64,000 nucleotides of DNA from Streptomyces albofaciens JCM 4342 (GCF_008634025.1 NZ_PDCM01000001.1:1-64000); one strand, 5' to 3'; numbered from the stretch's first letter, positions 10,046 to 19,599 are shown. The notes: generated from the sequence alone by a model not told the origin. Numbers and translations: made by a program.

Positions 10046-12460
10046 GTGGCTCTCATGGTCGGCGAACTCGCCGCAACCATCCGGGTCGATGACAGCGGGG
10101 CCCGTGCGGGTATCCGCCGCGCCGAGGCCGCCATGCGCGCCGGCGGCGACCGCATGGCCGCCGACGCGGGCAGCAGCGGGCAGCAGGCCGGCCGCCAGCT
10201 CGGCGACGGCGTCGCCGACGGGGCCGAGCGCGGCGGAGGCCGCGCGGCAAGCAAGGTCGGCGAGGCCCTGAAGAAGGGGATCGCCGCCGCGGCGATCGGC
10301 GCCACCATCGGTGGCGCGCTGATCGCGGGTATCGGCTCGGCCCTCGAACAGGGCAAGATCCCTGGTCAGCTTCAGGCGCAGCTCGGCACCACCGGGCCCG
10401 TGGCCGCCAAGTACGGCAAGGTCGCCGGCGATCTGTACGCGGGCGCGGTCGTCGACTCAGTGCAGGACGGCGCCGAGATCATCAAGGGCATCGCCAGGAA
10501 TGGCCTGCTGCCGCCGGAGGCGACACAGGCACAGGTCCAGACGATGGGCCGACGGGTGGCGGACACCGCCGCCGTCATGGGCGAGGACGTTTCCAAGGTC
10601 TCTCGTGCCGTCGGCACGATGATGAAAAACGGCCTCGCCAAATCGGCGGATGAGGCCATGGACGTTCTTGTCAAGGGCGCCCAGAACGGCATCGATACCG
10701 CCGAGGATCTGCTCGACACATTCAGTGAGTATCCAACCGAATTCCGGCAGCTTGGCCTCGACGCGAAAACGTCCATGGGCCTGCTTCAGCAGGGACTCAA
10801 GGGCGGCGCGCGCGATGCCGACGTAGTCGCCGACGCGCTGAAAGAGTTCACTCTGCAAGCGCAGGGGATGAACGACGCCACGAAAAAGGCGTATGCGGAT
10901 CTTGGCCTGTCCGGCGAGAAGATGCAGGCTGTTTTCCAGAAGGGCGGACCGGCCGCCGGGAAAGCCTTCGAGCAGGTCATCACGAAACTGCGGGCCGTCA
11001 AAGACCCAGCGAAGAAAAGCGAGATCGCCCTCGGACTGTTCGGTACGAAGTTCGAGGACATGCAGCAGGCGATTTACGCCCTCGATCCTGCGCACGCGGT
11101 GCAGGCCCTCGGCAAGGTCAAGGGCGCCACCGACGCGGCCGGCAACGCGATGCGCGACAACGCCGCCACCAAGATTGAGAAGTTCAAGCGGTCGTTGACG
11201 CAGGGTGCCGTCGAGGTGATCGGCACGTACGTGGTCCCGGCGTTGATCAAGTTGGGTCAGTGGGTGCTCTCGCTCGGCTCCAAGTGGGACACCGTCACGG
11301 GTTTCGTATCCCGCAACTCAACCGCCCTGACGATCGCGGCGAGCGTGATTACGCTCCTGATGCTGCCCACCCTGGTCAGCCTCGGCGTACAGGCCACCAC
11401 GACCGGCGCGGCCGTGGTCGCGAGCTGGGCCACGCAGAGCGCCGCCGCGGTAACCGGCGCGGCGCGGTTCGTCGCCTCGAACGCTATGACGTTGGCCGGG
11501 TGGGCGGCGCAGGGTGCCGCCGCCACGGTCAACGCCGCGCGCGTGGTGGCCGGTTGGGTGCTCATGGGCGCGCAGTCCATGATCCAGGGCGCCCGGATGG
11601 CCGCGGCGTGGCTGCTGGCCATGGGCCCGATACCGCTGATCATCGCGGCAGTTGTCGGCCTGGTCGCGCTGATCGTCTCCAACTGGGATTCCATCAAGGC
11701 GAAGACGGCTGCCGTCTGGGACTGGATTTGGGAGAAGATCAAGGCCGTTGGTCAATTCCTGATCGACCTGTTCCTGAACTTCACCCTCGTCGGCATCATC
11801 ATCAAGCACTGGGATTCCATCAAGGCCGGAACTCAGCGCGTGTGGACGGCCATCGTCGATTGGGTCAAGGCCCTGCCGGGCCGCATCGTCGATTTCTTCC
11901 TGAACTGGACTCTCGTTGGGCTGATCATTAAGCACTGGAGTTCCATCAAGGAGGGCACGAAGCGCAAGGCCGGGGAAATGCTCGATTTCGTACGCGGACT
12001 GCCGGGCCGGATCGTCGGGTTCTTCGGCGACTTCGGATCGATGCTCTACGACAAGGGCCTCGACCTGATCCGCGGCCTGTGGAACGGCATTCGCAACATG
12101 GGCCCGTGGCTGGCACGCAAACTGACGAGCTGGGCCAAGGACATGATCCCCGGGCCGATCGCCCGCGCGCTGGGCATCCACTCGCCCTCGCGCCTGATGC
12201 GCGACAAGATCGGCAAGTTCATTCCGGCCGGTGTCGTCGAGGGCATCAAGGCAGGCGCCCCCGCCATCGACCGCACCATGCGCAATCTCGTGAGTGTTCC
12301 GCCCGCGCCGCAGTTCGCCGCCGCCGGCGGACCGTCGTACGGCCCGGGTTTCGGCGGGGGCATGGCGCCCGCGGTGCACATCGAGAACTGGCACGCCGGA
12401 TCGGCGTCCGCTGATCAGACGGCCGCGGCGCTGGCCTGGCACGCCAAGGGCAGGGGGTGA
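10046..12460 (+). CDS. Tape measure protein, copy 1
   Basis: At 804 residues this is the longest gene of the unit, directly after the chaperones. The first 130 residues are rich in Ala/Gly with helical heptads; residues 110-330 carry the Lambda/HK97-like tape measure domain. Residues 400-545 are strongly hydrophobic, with several likely membrane segments (around 425-445, 465-500, 520-550). Then come three related stretches built around LVGIIIKHWDSIK (residues 545-660), a small internal repeat. At roughly 0.15 nm per residue the tail would be near 120 nm. Start GTG at 10046. Identical to 49047-51461. Confidence 0.9.
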   Translation: MALMVGELAATIRVDDSGARAGIRRAEAAMRAGGDRMAADAGSSGQQAGRQLGDGVADGAERGGGRAASKVGEALKKGIAAAAIGATIGGALIAGIGSALEQGKIPGQLQAQLGTTGPVAAKYGKVAGDLYAGAVVDSVQDGAEIIKGIARNGLLPPEATQAQVQTMGRRVADTAAVMGEDVSKVSRAVGTMMKNGLAKSADEAMDVLVKGAQNGIDTAEDLLDTFSEYPTEFRQLGLDAKTSMGLLQQGLKGGARDADVVADALKEFTLQAQGMNDATKKAYADLGLSGEKMQAVFQKGGPAAGKAFEQVITKLRAVKDPAKKSEIALGLFGTKFEDMQQAIYALDPAHAVQALGKVKGATDAAGNAMRDNAATKIEKFKRSLTQGAVEVIGTYVVPALIKLGQWVLSLGSKWDTVTGFVSRNSTALTIAASVITLLMLPTLVSLGVQATTTGAAVVASWATQSAAAVTGAARFVASNAMTLAGWAAQGAAATVNAARVVAGWVLMGAQSMIQGARMAAAWLLAMGPIPLIIAAVVGLVALIVSNWDSIKAKTAAVWDWIWEKIKAVGQFLIDLFLNFTLVGIIIKHWDSIKAGTQRVWTAIVDWVKALPGRIVDFFLNWTLVGLIIKHWSSIKEGTKRKAGEMLDFVRGLPGRIVGFFGDFGSMLYDKGLDLIRGLWNGIRNMGPWLARKLTSWAKDMIPGPIARALGIHSPSRLMRDKIGKFIPAGVVEGIKAGAPAIDRTMRNLVSVPPAPQFAAAGGPSYGPGFGGGMAPAVHIENWHAGSASADQTAAALAWHAKGRG

Positions 12461-12461
12461 C

Positions 12462-13382
12462 ATGGCCGGCGACCTGGTCACCCTGCCTGGCCACATCCAG
12501 TACGGCGACCTGTTGCTCGGCCCCGGCACCGCCGTGCGCTGGAAGTCCCTCACAGGCTGGATCGATACGCCCGGCCTCGATTCGGGCACCGTTGCCCGCT
12601 CGGACGGGCACGGCGCCTATCCGGGGCCGCTGTATGCACAGCCGCGCACAATCACGGTGGATGGGCTGGTGATCCGTACGGCGCCTGGCGCAATGTCGGC
12701 CGCCGTACGGACCCTGTCCGCACACCTCGCACTCCGCGACGACGAACTGCCGCTCGTGATCCGCCTCGACGACGCTCCGCCGCTGATGTGCTGGGCCCGG
12801 TGCCTGCGCCGCTCCATCCCCGTCGACACCGGGTACCGCATCGGCGCGAGCATCGGCGGCGCGATCCAGTTCGAGGCCACCGACCCGCGCCTCTACTCCC
12901 TCACCGAGCAGCGCATCGAGACCCGCCTGCCCGCCCCCGAACCCGGTCTCGACTGGCACCTCGACCCGGGCCCCGAACACCTCGACTGGAACACGGTTCC
13001 CAGCCCCGAGGGCGTCGACTTCGGCGCCCCGGGCTCGACCGGTGCCCTGATCGCCGTCAACGAGGGGGACACCGACACACACCCCGTGATCGTCTTCCGG
13101 GGCCCGGTCGCCCGGCCGAGCCTGACGAATCTGCGCACGGGCGAGGCGGTCGAGTACGACATCGACCTCGCCCCCGACGACGTGCTGCACGTCGACACCA
13201 ACGCCGGCACCGTCACCCTCAACGGCGGCGCCTCGCGCCTGCACACCGCGACCGCCCGCTCGGTCCCGGAGCAGGCATTCACCCTCGCCCCCGGTGTCGC
13301 ACAGCTTGCGTTCCGGGCCGCGCCCGGATCATCCGACCCCCGCGCGAGCGTCACCGTGCGCTACCGCTCGGCCTACTGGTAA
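12462..13382 (+). CDS. Distal tail protein (Dit-like), copy 1
   Basis: A 306-residue protein one base after the tape measure gene, the usual place of the distal tail protein that caps the tube and starts the baseplate. The N-terminal 165 residues contain the siphovirus tail-family pattern (YGDLLLG..., later YRIGASIGGAIQFEATDPRLYS). The C-terminal half is beta-rich. ATG at 12462 is preceded by CAGGGGGTGA. Identical to 51463-52383. Confidence 0.75.
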   Translation: MAGDLVTLPGHIQYGDLLLGPGTAVRWKSLTGWIDTPGLDSGTVARSDGHGAYPGPLYAQPRTITVDGLVIRTAPGAMSAAVRTLSAHLALRDDELPLVIRLDDAPPLMCWARCLRRSIPVDTGYRIGASIGGAIQFEATDPRLYSLTEQRIETRLPAPEPGLDWHLDPGPEHLDWNTVPSPEGVDFGAPGSTGALIAVNEGDTDTHPVIVFRGPVARPSLTNLRTGEAVEYDIDLAPDDVLHVDTNAGTVTLNGGASRLHTATARSVPEQAFTLAPGVAQLAFRAAPGSSDPRASVTVRYRSAYW

Positions 13383-13395
13383 GGAGAAACCGCCC

Positions 13396-14397
13396 GTGAC
13401 CGTGCGCGCCGCCTGGCTGCTGCCCCTTGGGCAGACCCGACAGGACACCCGCACCGCGCCCGTGGGGACCATGGCGCCGGAGGACGAAATGACCTCGCGC
13501 GCCGGTGTGATCGCCGGAGGGCAGCCGTTCGCCGCCGTCGGTGTGAGCGCCATGCAGGTGCAGATCGGTGTCGGCCGCGCCGTGGTGCAGGGCACCGCCG
13601 CGCAGGGCGCCTATCCGGTCGCCGTGACGGCCCCGGAGACGCTGACGGTCGCGGACGGCGACGCGCAGTACGGCCGTATCGACACCGTCGTGCTCCGCAT
13701 CCTCGACGGGCTGTACGACACCAGCGAGCAGACCCTCGCCACGGTCGAGATCATCCAGGGCGACCGCTCCGACACCCCCACGCCGCCGACCCTGCCGCCC
13801 GCCTGCCTCGCCTTGTGGGACATCACGGTTCCGGCGGGAACGTCCGCCGGCGTCGGCGGGATCAACTGGGCGTCTGCGCTGACCGACCGGCGCCGCTACA
13901 CCGCGGCGTACGGCGGGATCATCCCCCGCGGCGGGCCCGCGTCCTACCCCGGGGCCTACGACGGGCAGTACCGTGACACGGGCACCGGACTGGAACGCTG
14001 GTCCGCCGCGGCGTCCGCGTGGCAGCCGTACCCGGCTGATACCGGCTGGATCGATCTCCCGCTGCCCACCGGCTATCAGCGGTTCTCCAGCAATGCGTAC
14101 CCCTTCCAGATCAGGAAGTGCGGCACGCAGGTCCACCTCCGCGGGCGCATCCTACGCACCGCCGGACTCATCCCCGCCGACGGGCAACCCCTACCGGGCC
14201 TGACCCTGCCCCAGACGTACTGGCCCACGCAGTCCCCCACCTCGTACGCCGAGGTGTCGTTCGGATGCGAGGTCAGTGCGACCTCTCCGGCCGGCACCGT
14301 CCGCGGCGAGATCAGCGGCCGAGGCAAGATCACCGCCGCTTTCCAGCGTGCAACCAGTTCTTGGCTGGCGTTCGGCTGCTCCTGGTGGACCGACTGA
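13396..14397 (+). CDS. Minor tail / baseplate protein, copy 1
   Basis: A 333-residue protein, GTG start with AAGGAGAA ten bases upstream. The N-terminal 190 residues resemble baseplate proteins that begin with a short linker and a VTAPETLTVADGD... beta domain found widely in actinophage tails. The last 120 residues look like a separate globular head with a GTQVHLRGRI motif that may bind a receptor. The role is inferred from position between Dit-like and hub-like genes. Identical to 52397-53398. Confidence 0.65.
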   Translation: MTVRAAWLLPLGQTRQDTRTAPVGTMAPEDEMTSRAGVIAGGQPFAAVGVSAMQVQIGVGRAVVQGTAAQGAYPVAVTAPETLTVADGDAQYGRIDTVVLRILDGLYDTSEQTLATVEIIQGDRSDTPTPPTLPPACLALWDITVPAGTSAGVGGINWASALTDRRRYTAAYGGIIPRGGPASYPGAYDGQYRDTGTGLERWSAAASAWQPYPADTGWIDLPLPTGYQRFSSNAYPFQIRKCGTQVHLRGRILRTAGLIPADGQPLPGLTLPQTYWPTQSPTSYAEVSFGCEVSATSPAGTVRGEISGRGKITAAFQRATSSWLAFGCSWWTD

Positions 14398-14412
14398 CCC
14401 ATGTGACAGGGG

Positions 14413-15519
14413 GTGGCCGTGTCCGCCCCCATGTATCGGGCCCTGTTCTGCGACCTGCGCACCGACCAGATCATCGACGCCCTGCCCATACAGGGCGTGT
14501 CCCTTGATGACTGGATCGGCAAGAGCGGGTCGCTCGGCGCCACCATCCCCATACCTAACGCCGCTCTTGCGGGCCGTGTGCGGCGCGCGGTGACGCCCGG
14601 CCGTACGGCCGTGTGGGTCGAGCGGGGCCGCGAGATCTGGTGGGGCGGCATCCTGTGGACCGCCAACGTGTCCAGCAGCAACCGCGGGTTTCTGTCCATG
14701 CAGATTCAGGCCGCCACGTGGGATTCGTACCTCGATCACCGGCTGCTGTACGACACGATGACCGCGGCCGGGGTCGATCAGTTCGACATCGCGCGGCAGC
14801 TGGTCGACTACGCGCAGCAGGCCGCCGGCGGAGACATCGGCATTGAGTACGACACGCACACCTCCGGGATGCTGCGCGACCGCACGTACAGCCGGTACGA
14901 CCTGCCCACGATCCGCGATCTGCTCGCCAAGCTGGGCGCGGTCGAGGGTGGGTTTGAGTGGCGCATCGCGTCGTACCGCGATCCGGAGTCCGGCCGGCGC
15001 GTCAAGCGCCTGCGGTTGGGGGCCCCGACGCTGCGCAGTGGTACGGCCGACATCGTCCTCGACCACCCGGGCCCGGTTCTGACCTACTCGTGGCCGGTGG
15101 ACGCGACCGGGCAGGCGAACGTCTGGCAGTCGCGCGGCGCGTCCGACAACAGCAACCAGGCCGTCGACTCCGTACCCATGCTGTCGCAGCTCCTGGTCGC
15201 CGAGGATGACATCGCGGCCGGCTGGCCGCGGCTGGACGGGAGCAGCGATCACTCGACCGTCGAGCAGCAGGCCACGCTCGACGCGCACGCCCGTGCGGAC
15301 TGGGCCGCCGCCCGCCGACCGCTCACCATTCCTGAGATCACCGTGCGCGTGACCGACGCGATTTCGCCCGCACTGCTCGGCGCCGCTGTGAGGTTGCGCA
15401 TCCGCGATCTGTGGTTCCCCGACGGGCTCGACGCGCGGTACCGCGTCGTCGGCATCGCGATCACTCCGCCCTCCCGCGGCACCCCCGAGACCGCCAAGCT
15501 CTATCTGGAGACCGCCTGA
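14413..15519 (+). CDS. Baseplate hub / Gp37-like tail protein, copy 1
   Basis: A 368-residue protein starting at GTG 14413 (M-A-V-S-A-P-M-Y). It resembles the siphovirus Gp37-like tail family: an N-terminal domain with WGGILWTAN near residue 80 and a middle domain around [22 protein letters not shown]. Such proteins usually form the hub below the distal tail protein. The stop overlaps the next ATG (TGATG). Identical to 53414-54520. Confidence 0.6.
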   Translation: MAVSAPMYRALFCDLRTDQIIDALPIQGVSLDDWIGKSGSLGATIPIPNAALAGRVRRAVTPGRTAVWVERGREIWWGGILWTANVSSSNRGFLSMQIQAATWDSYLDHRLLYDTMTAAGVDQFDIARQLVDYAQQAAGGDIGIEYDTHTSGMLRDRTYSRYDLPTIRDLLAKLGAVEGGFEWRIASYRDPESGRRVKRLRLGAPTLRSGTADIVLDHPGPVLTYSWPVDATGQANVWQSRGASDNSNQAVDSVPMLSQLLVAEDDIAAGWPRLDGSSDHSTVEQQATLDAHARADWAAARRPLTIPEITVRVTDAISPALLGAAVRLRIRDLWFPDGLDARYRVVGIAITPPSRGTPETAKLYLETA

Positions 15520-16262
15520 TGGCTGCCATCCCCCTCGACCTGCTCGACCGCATTCGCAACCTCGAACGGCAGGTGCGGGAACTGTCCGGCCGAGCGCAGA
15601 CACGGCCCGCGCTGAACACGATCAACCACGGCACCGTGACGATCGGCGAGGGCGGACAACTGCGGGTCAAGGCCCCCAGTGGGCACACCACTTTCGGCAC
15701 CGGGCAGGGCCCGCGAGGAGACTGGTACGTGCTGCTGGCCCGCGAGGATGGCACCCCCGCCGTACAGGTCGGCAACAACAACTTCGACGGGGACGACATC
15801 CGGCAAATGATCCGGCTGTGGTCGCGCGGCGGCGACGTGCTCGTGATGGACGACTACTACGCCGACGGCTACCTCGGCCGCCCGTGGGTGCCCATCCCCA
15901 TGTCCCCGGCCGCCCTGGTCACCGGGTCCGAATGGCGCACCACACACGCCGGGCGGTTCCAAGCCCAACACGCCGTACTCACCGCGTCCTGGTCGGTCTA
16001 CGCGCCGAGCGGCACGACCGCGGAGGCGCGCCTGATGATCAACCACGGTGGGGAGCTGTCGCAGCTCGGCGAGGCGATCACGTCCAGCGGCAAAGAAGTC
16101 TTCACCACCCAACGGTTCACCCCCAGCGATCACCGGCTGAAGCACACCGAGGCCGCCGGCCTTGTTCTTCAGGCTCGCCGCGCCAGCGGCACCGGGACCG
16201 GTGAGGCGTGGTGCCAAGGCATCTGGGGCGTGAACACCACCACCGCCAACGAAGCGAACTAG
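15519..16262 (+). CDS. Tail protein with N-terminal coiled coil, copy 1
   Basis: A 247-residue protein. Residues 5-28 (LDLLDRIRNLERQVRELSGR) form a clear leucine-heptad helix that could trimerise, followed by beta-rich sequence. This build is typical of baseplate or short fibre proteins. It is coupled to the hub-like gene by a one-base overlap. Identical to 54520-55263. Confidence 0.6.
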   Translation: MAAIPLDLLDRIRNLERQVRELSGRAQTRPALNTINHGTVTIGEGGQLRVKAPSGHTTFGTGQGPRGDWYVLLAREDGTPAVQVGNNNFDGDDIRQMIRLWSRGGDVLVMDDYYADGYLGRPWVPIPMSPAALVTGSEWRTTHAGRFQAQHAVLTASWSVYAPSGTTAEARLMINHGGELSQLGEAITSSGKEVFTTQRFTPSDHRLKHTEAAGLVLQARRASGTGTGEAWCQGIWGVNTTTANEAN

Positions 16263-16275
16263 GAGCGCCCTTTTC

Positions 16276-17727
16276 GTGCTGCCCGAGAACATCCCCGTCG
16301 TCACCGTGACCGGCCGTTTCCTCTCCCCCGACGGGCAACCCCTGTCCGGATCCGTCACCTTCCGCGCCCCCGGGCAGGTGACCTTTCCTGAGTCCGACGT
16401 GATCCTCGGCGGGCCGGTCGTGGCGACGCTCGACGCGCAGGGCCGCATCACCGCGCGCCTGCCCGCGACCGATGCCCCGCACATGGACCCGTCCGGCTGG
16501 TCGTACACCGTCGCCGAACAGCTCGCCGGAATCCCCAACGGCCGCAGCTATCAGGTCCTCTTGCCCGCGGAGACACCGCAGGTCGACCTCGCCGACATCG
16601 CGCCCACCGACCCCAGCAAGCCCAACTACGTCGCCGTACGCGGCAAGAGCGCCTACGAGGTGGCCCTCGCGAACGGCTTCTCCGGCACCGTCGCCGACTG
16701 GCTCGCTTCCCTGGTCGGACCGCGCGGGCCGGAGGGTGCGACCGGCCCACGCGGCGAACAGGGCCCCCGCGGCGACCGCGGCGAGCAGGGCCCGCCCGGA
16801 GCCGACGGAGCACCGGGCAAGGACGGCGCCCCCGGCGTCGTCCAGTCCGTCAACGGCCACCGCGCGGCCGAGGTCACCCTCGACGCCGCCGACGTGCACG
16901 CCGTCCCGGACACCGCGCCGGGCGCACCGGGCGGCGTCGCGCAGCTCGACGCCGACGGACGCGTACCCGCCGCCCAGCTCCCCCCGATCACCGCGGGCGG
17001 CGTGATGTCCGTGAACGGCGACAAGGGGCCCGACGTGCAGCTCGACGCCGCGCGCGTCGGAGCGATCCCCGCCGCCGCGGCCGGCACTGCCGGAGGCGTC
17101 GCGACCCTCGACGGGGCCGGCGATGTGCCGACCGCGCAGCTGCCGCCGTACCTCGCCGGGACGTGGGGGCCGGCCGACTACGGCCTCGCCGCGTGGGCGT
17201 ACGACCTCGCGCCGTCCTCCCCGACCCCGGGGGATGCGCCCTCGCAGGCCGGACGCCTGTACCTGGTCGGCGTGCCGCTCCGCCAGGCCGCCAAGATCAG
17301 CCGCGTTGCCTGCCACACCATGGGGTTCAACAAGCCCAGCAGCGGCGTCACAGCGGCGTACATGGGCATCTACGACACCGCCCTCAACCGGATAGCCACT
17401 ACCGCGAACCTAGCCTCGACGTGGGTCGAGGAACACCGCATCGGCGGATCGCTCACCCCCTACAACCTCACGGCCCCGGTGCAGCTCGACGCGGGCGGGT
17501 ACTACGTCGCGATCCTGATCAAGGGCAGCGGCACCAGCGTGCCGTACCTCGCCGCCGCCAACTGGGCCCCCAGCACCGGCACCGTGTCCGGCCCGCGGCA
17601 GGTCACGACCAGCGGCGTCTACCGCTGGCTCCAGACCTCCAGCACCACCCTTACGAGCCTGCCCGCCACGCTCCGCCTCGCCGACATGGCCGAGGCGAAC
17701 ACGTGCTACTGGGCCGCCCTCGGCTAA
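16276..17727 (+). CDS. Collagen-like tail fibre protein, copy 1
   Basis: A 483-residue protein (GTG start, AGGAGCG upstream) in four parts: a 145-residue beta-rich N-terminus, 13 Gly-X-Y triplets at about residues 148-187, two tandem repeats of about 50 residues (each SVNG...LDAA.V.A.P...G..GGVA.LD..G.VP.AQLPP, about 190-293), and a C-terminal head of about 190 residues that probably makes host contact. Collagen-like triplets form trimeric stalks in phage fibres. A strong terminator follows. Identical to 55277-56728. Confidence 0.8.
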   Translation: MLPENIPVVTVTGRFLSPDGQPLSGSVTFRAPGQVTFPESDVILGGPVVATLDAQGRITARLPATDAPHMDPSGWSYTVAEQLAGIPNGRSYQVLLPAETPQVDLADIAPTDPSKPNYVAVRGKSAYEVALANGFSGTVADWLASLVGPRGPEGATGPRGEQGPRGDRGEQGPPGADGAPGKDGAPGVVQSVNGHRAAEVTLDAADVHAVPDTAPGAPGGVAQLDADGRVPAAQLPPITAGGVMSVNGDKGPDVQLDAARVGAIPAAAAGTAGGVATLDGAGDVPTAQLPPYLAGTWGPADYGLAAWAYDLAPSSPTPGDAPSQAGRLYLVGVPLRQAAKISRVACHTMGFNKPSSGVTAAYMGIYDTALNRIATTANLASTWVEEHRIGGSLTPYNLTAPVQLDAGGYYVAILIKGSGTSVPYLAAANWAPSTGTVSGPRQVTTSGVYRWLQTSSTTLTSLPATLRLADMAEANTCYWAALG

Positions 17728-17752
17728 CCCCGCCCCGCTTCGCACCACCACG

Positions 17753-17777
17753 CCCCGGCGCACCGCGCCGGGGCTTT
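17753..17777 (+). terminator. Terminator after tail fibre gene, copy 1
   Basis: CCCCGGCGC and GCGCCGGGG pair around a short loop and are followed by CTTTCG. It separates the tail genes from the lysis genes. Copy 2: 56754-56778. Confidence 0.7.
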
Positions 17778-17805
17778 CGTGTGCCCGCAGAAAGGTTTCC
17801 CCCTC

Positions 17806-18630
17806 TTGTCCTACGCACGTCGCGTCATCACTACCGCCCGCGCCGAGGTCGGCACCCATGAGGGCCGCTCCGGCGGGCGCTGGAACAACGTCCAGAAGTA
17901 CAGCCCTTCCGTACCAGGGCTGGAGTGGTCGCAGGGTCAGCCGTGGTGCTCGACCTTCGTTTCGTGGGTCTTCCGGCAGGCCGGATGCGCCCACCTTGCC
18001 CCGGTCACCGCGTCCTGTGCGGTCGGCGTCGACTGGTTCCGCCGCCGCGGTCGGTTCACCGAGTACCCCGTGATCGCCGGACCCGTGTACTTCGGGCCCG
18101 GCGGCGGTAGCCACGTCGGTATCTGCATCGCGTACACCGATTCGACGATCACCACCGTGGAAGCCAATACGAACGCGAACGGCAGCTCGGAAGGCGACGG
18201 GGTGTACCTGAAGTCCCGCCCGCGCAAGTCGAGTTACGTCTACGGGTACGGCATCCCGGACTACCCCGAGGGTGTCGTGCTGGCCGATCCGGCATGGAAG
18301 GGCCGCCGCGGCGTGACATTCTTCGGTCACCAGGCGTCCGCCGACGACCTGCCCGCCGGCAACGACCGTCCGGCCCCTACCGAGTACGAGCCGTTCCCGG
18401 GCGCCGACTGGTTCAAGCGGTCGCCCCGCTCCCCGATCGTGACCGCGATGGGCCGCCGCCTGGTCGAAGAAGGCTGCTCGGCGTACTCCGACGGGCCCGG
18501 CCCGCAGTGGACCAACGCTGATCGCGAGTCGTTCCGCAAGTGGCAGAAGCGCCTCGGCGACGCCCCGCAGTACTGCGACGGGTGGCCCGGCCGCCGTCAG
18601 TGGGACGCCCTAAAGGTCCCCAAGGTCTGA
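17806..18630 (+). CDS. Endolysin, CHAP domain plus C-terminal binding domain, copy 1
   Basis: A 274-residue cell-wall hydrolase. The TTG start at 17806 is chosen because AGAAAGG lies about ten bases upstream; the frame is open further back to a GTG at 17779. The N-terminal CHAP domain has the nucleophile Cys48 in QPWCSTF and the partner His103 in GSHVGI. The last 75 residues (from FPGADWFKRSP) form the peptidoglycan-binding domain common at the end of Streptomyces phage lysins. No signal peptide is visible, so release depends on the holin. Identical to 56807-57631. Confidence 0.88.
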   Translation: MSYARRVITTARAEVGTHEGRSGGRWNNVQKYSPSVPGLEWSQGQPWCSTFVSWVFRQAGCAHLAPVTASCAVGVDWFRRRGRFTEYPVIAGPVYFGPGGGSHVGICIAYTDSTITTVEANTNANGSSEGDGVYLKSRPRKSSYVYGYGIPDYPEGVVLADPAWKGRRGVTFFGHQASADDLPAGNDRPAPTEYEPFPGADWFKRSPRSPIVTAMGRRLVEEGCSAYSDGPGPQWTNADRESFRKWQKRLGDAPQYCDGWPGRRQWDALKVPKV

Positions 18631-18698
18631 CCCTCACCCCACCCGTACAGGCCCGCGCCGCCGCGCGGGCCCGCCCACCTTCCCCGAGAGGACCCCTC

Positions 18699-18950
18699 TT
18701 GTCCCCCGAGAACAAGCGCACCACCCGCACGATCCTCCAGACGATCATTGCGTTCGCCCTGGCCCTGCCCGCAATCATCGACGCATCCGGCATCCCCGAC
18801 ACGCTGCCGTGGGTGGCCGGCGCCCTCGCCGTCGCCGGTGGCCTCACGCGCGTGATGGCCCTGCCGCAGGTCGAGGCCCAGCTCGACCGCGTCGGCCTCG
18901 GCCTGGTCGACGACCAGGACCCGGCCCGTAAGGACGGGGGCGGCGTGTGA
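18699..18950 (+). CDS. Holin, copy 1
   Basis: An 83-residue membrane protein with a TTG start (GAGAGGA upstream). Two hydrophobic segments at about residues 10-28 and 35-54 are followed by a charged C-terminus ending KDGGGV. Size, membrane pattern and place after the endolysin indicate a holin. It overlaps the next gene by GTGA. Identical to 57700-57951. Confidence 0.75.
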   Translation: MSPENKRTTRTILQTIIAFALALPAIIDASGIPDTLPWVAGALAVAGGLTRVMALPQVEAQLDRVGLGLVDDQDPARKDGGGV

Positions 18951-19204
18951 CCGACCCCGACGCGCCCGCGGTCGCCCTCGAACTGGAACGGCTCCGCGGC
19001 ACGATCGAGACGCGGTTCGCCCACGTCGACGGGGCTCTGTCCCTGCTCGTACAGCGGTCCGACCAGACCGACCGGGCCCTCGCCGACCTCGACAAGCGCC
19101 TCGACGCCGTCGAGGGCCGCCGGTGGCCCCTGCCCAGCATCGCTGCCCTGGTCGCCACCGTCAGCGTTCTGGTCACCCTGTGGCAGGCCACCGCCACCCG
19201 CTGA
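18947..19204 (+). CDS. Small coiled-coil membrane protein of the lysis cassette, copy 1
   Basis: An 85-residue protein: residues 8-58 form an amphipathic coiled coil (LELERLRGTIETRF..., LADLDKRLDAVEG) and residues 60-82 a single membrane helix. This layout is shared by XhlA-like and other accessory lysis proteins that work with a holin. The start GTG at 18947 overlaps the holin stop. Identical to 57948-58205. Confidence 0.65.
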   Translation: MTDPDAPAVALELERLRGTIETRFAHVDGALSLLVQRSDQTDRALADLDKRLDAVEGRRWPLPSIAALVATVSVLVTLWQATATR

Positions 19205-19368
19205 CTCCGCGCCCGAGCCGACGCGCGCAAGCGCCGCGCACGCGCTCCGCGAGCCGTCACGCCCGCGTACTGCACACCCACCCTTGCGAGGTATCCACAC
19301 GCGGCCCAGGCAACGTCAGCATCTAACGGAACACGCAAAGTGGCGTGGCTGACGGAAGGAGCGTGACC

Positions 19369-19500
19369 ATGCCGGACATTCACGAAGAGATCGAGTACGA
19401 GAAGCCCGAACTGGCGGAAGTTGGCGACTTCACAGAACTGACGCGCGGGTTCGTCGGTAACAGCTACGACAACTTCGGCGGGATGTTCCTGAACTTCTGA
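19369..19500 (+). CDS. Lasso peptide precursor (orphan, phage-borne), copy 1
   Basis: A 43-residue precursor behind GGAAGGAG. The leader fits the lasso consensus YxxPxLxxxGxFxxxT: Y10, P13, L15, G19, F21, T25, with T at -2. The predicted core is residues 27-43, GFVGNSYDNFGGMFLNF, where Gly1 can form an eight-residue macrolactam ring with Asp8, leaving a nine-residue tail. Length, ring size and G1, F2, G4, D8, F10, G11 and F17 agree with anantin. No B1/B2 (leader binding, peptidase) or C (cyclase) genes are seen in the unit. It stands alone, with 164 bases upstream and a 15-bp terminator downstream, so it is not part of the lysis operon. Processing would need host enzymes. Copy 2: 58370-58501. 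Confidence 0.85.
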   Translation: MPDIHEEIEYEKPELAEVGDFTELTRGFVGNSYDNFGGMFLNF

Positions 19501-19509
19501 TCAACTTCA

Positions 19510-19550
19510 CGCCCCCGCTCCGGCCATGCGCCGGAGCGGGGGCGCTCTTT
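19510..19550 (+). terminator. Strong terminator of the lasso precursor gene, copy 1
   Basis: A perfect 15-bp stem (19510-19524 with 19530-19544), five-base loop CATGC, then CTCTTT. It begins ten bases after the stop codon. Copy 2: 58511-58551. Confidence 0.85.
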
Positions 19551-19568
19551 GCGTTCCCAGACATGCGG

Positions 19569-19599
19569 CGGGCCCGCCGACTTGTGGCCGGCGGGCCCG
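19569..19599. terminator. Bidirectional hairpin between convergent units, copy 1
   Basis: CGGGCCCGCCG and CGGCGGGCCCG form an 11-bp stem without a long T run. It lies between the lasso unit and the end of the minus-strand operon. Copy 2: 58570-58600. Confidence 0.5.

Noticed and set aside
19205..19368. A specific promoter for the lasso gene
   Set aside because: The 164 bases contain no -35/-10 pair with acceptable spacing that I would defend, although the unit must have one given its isolation.
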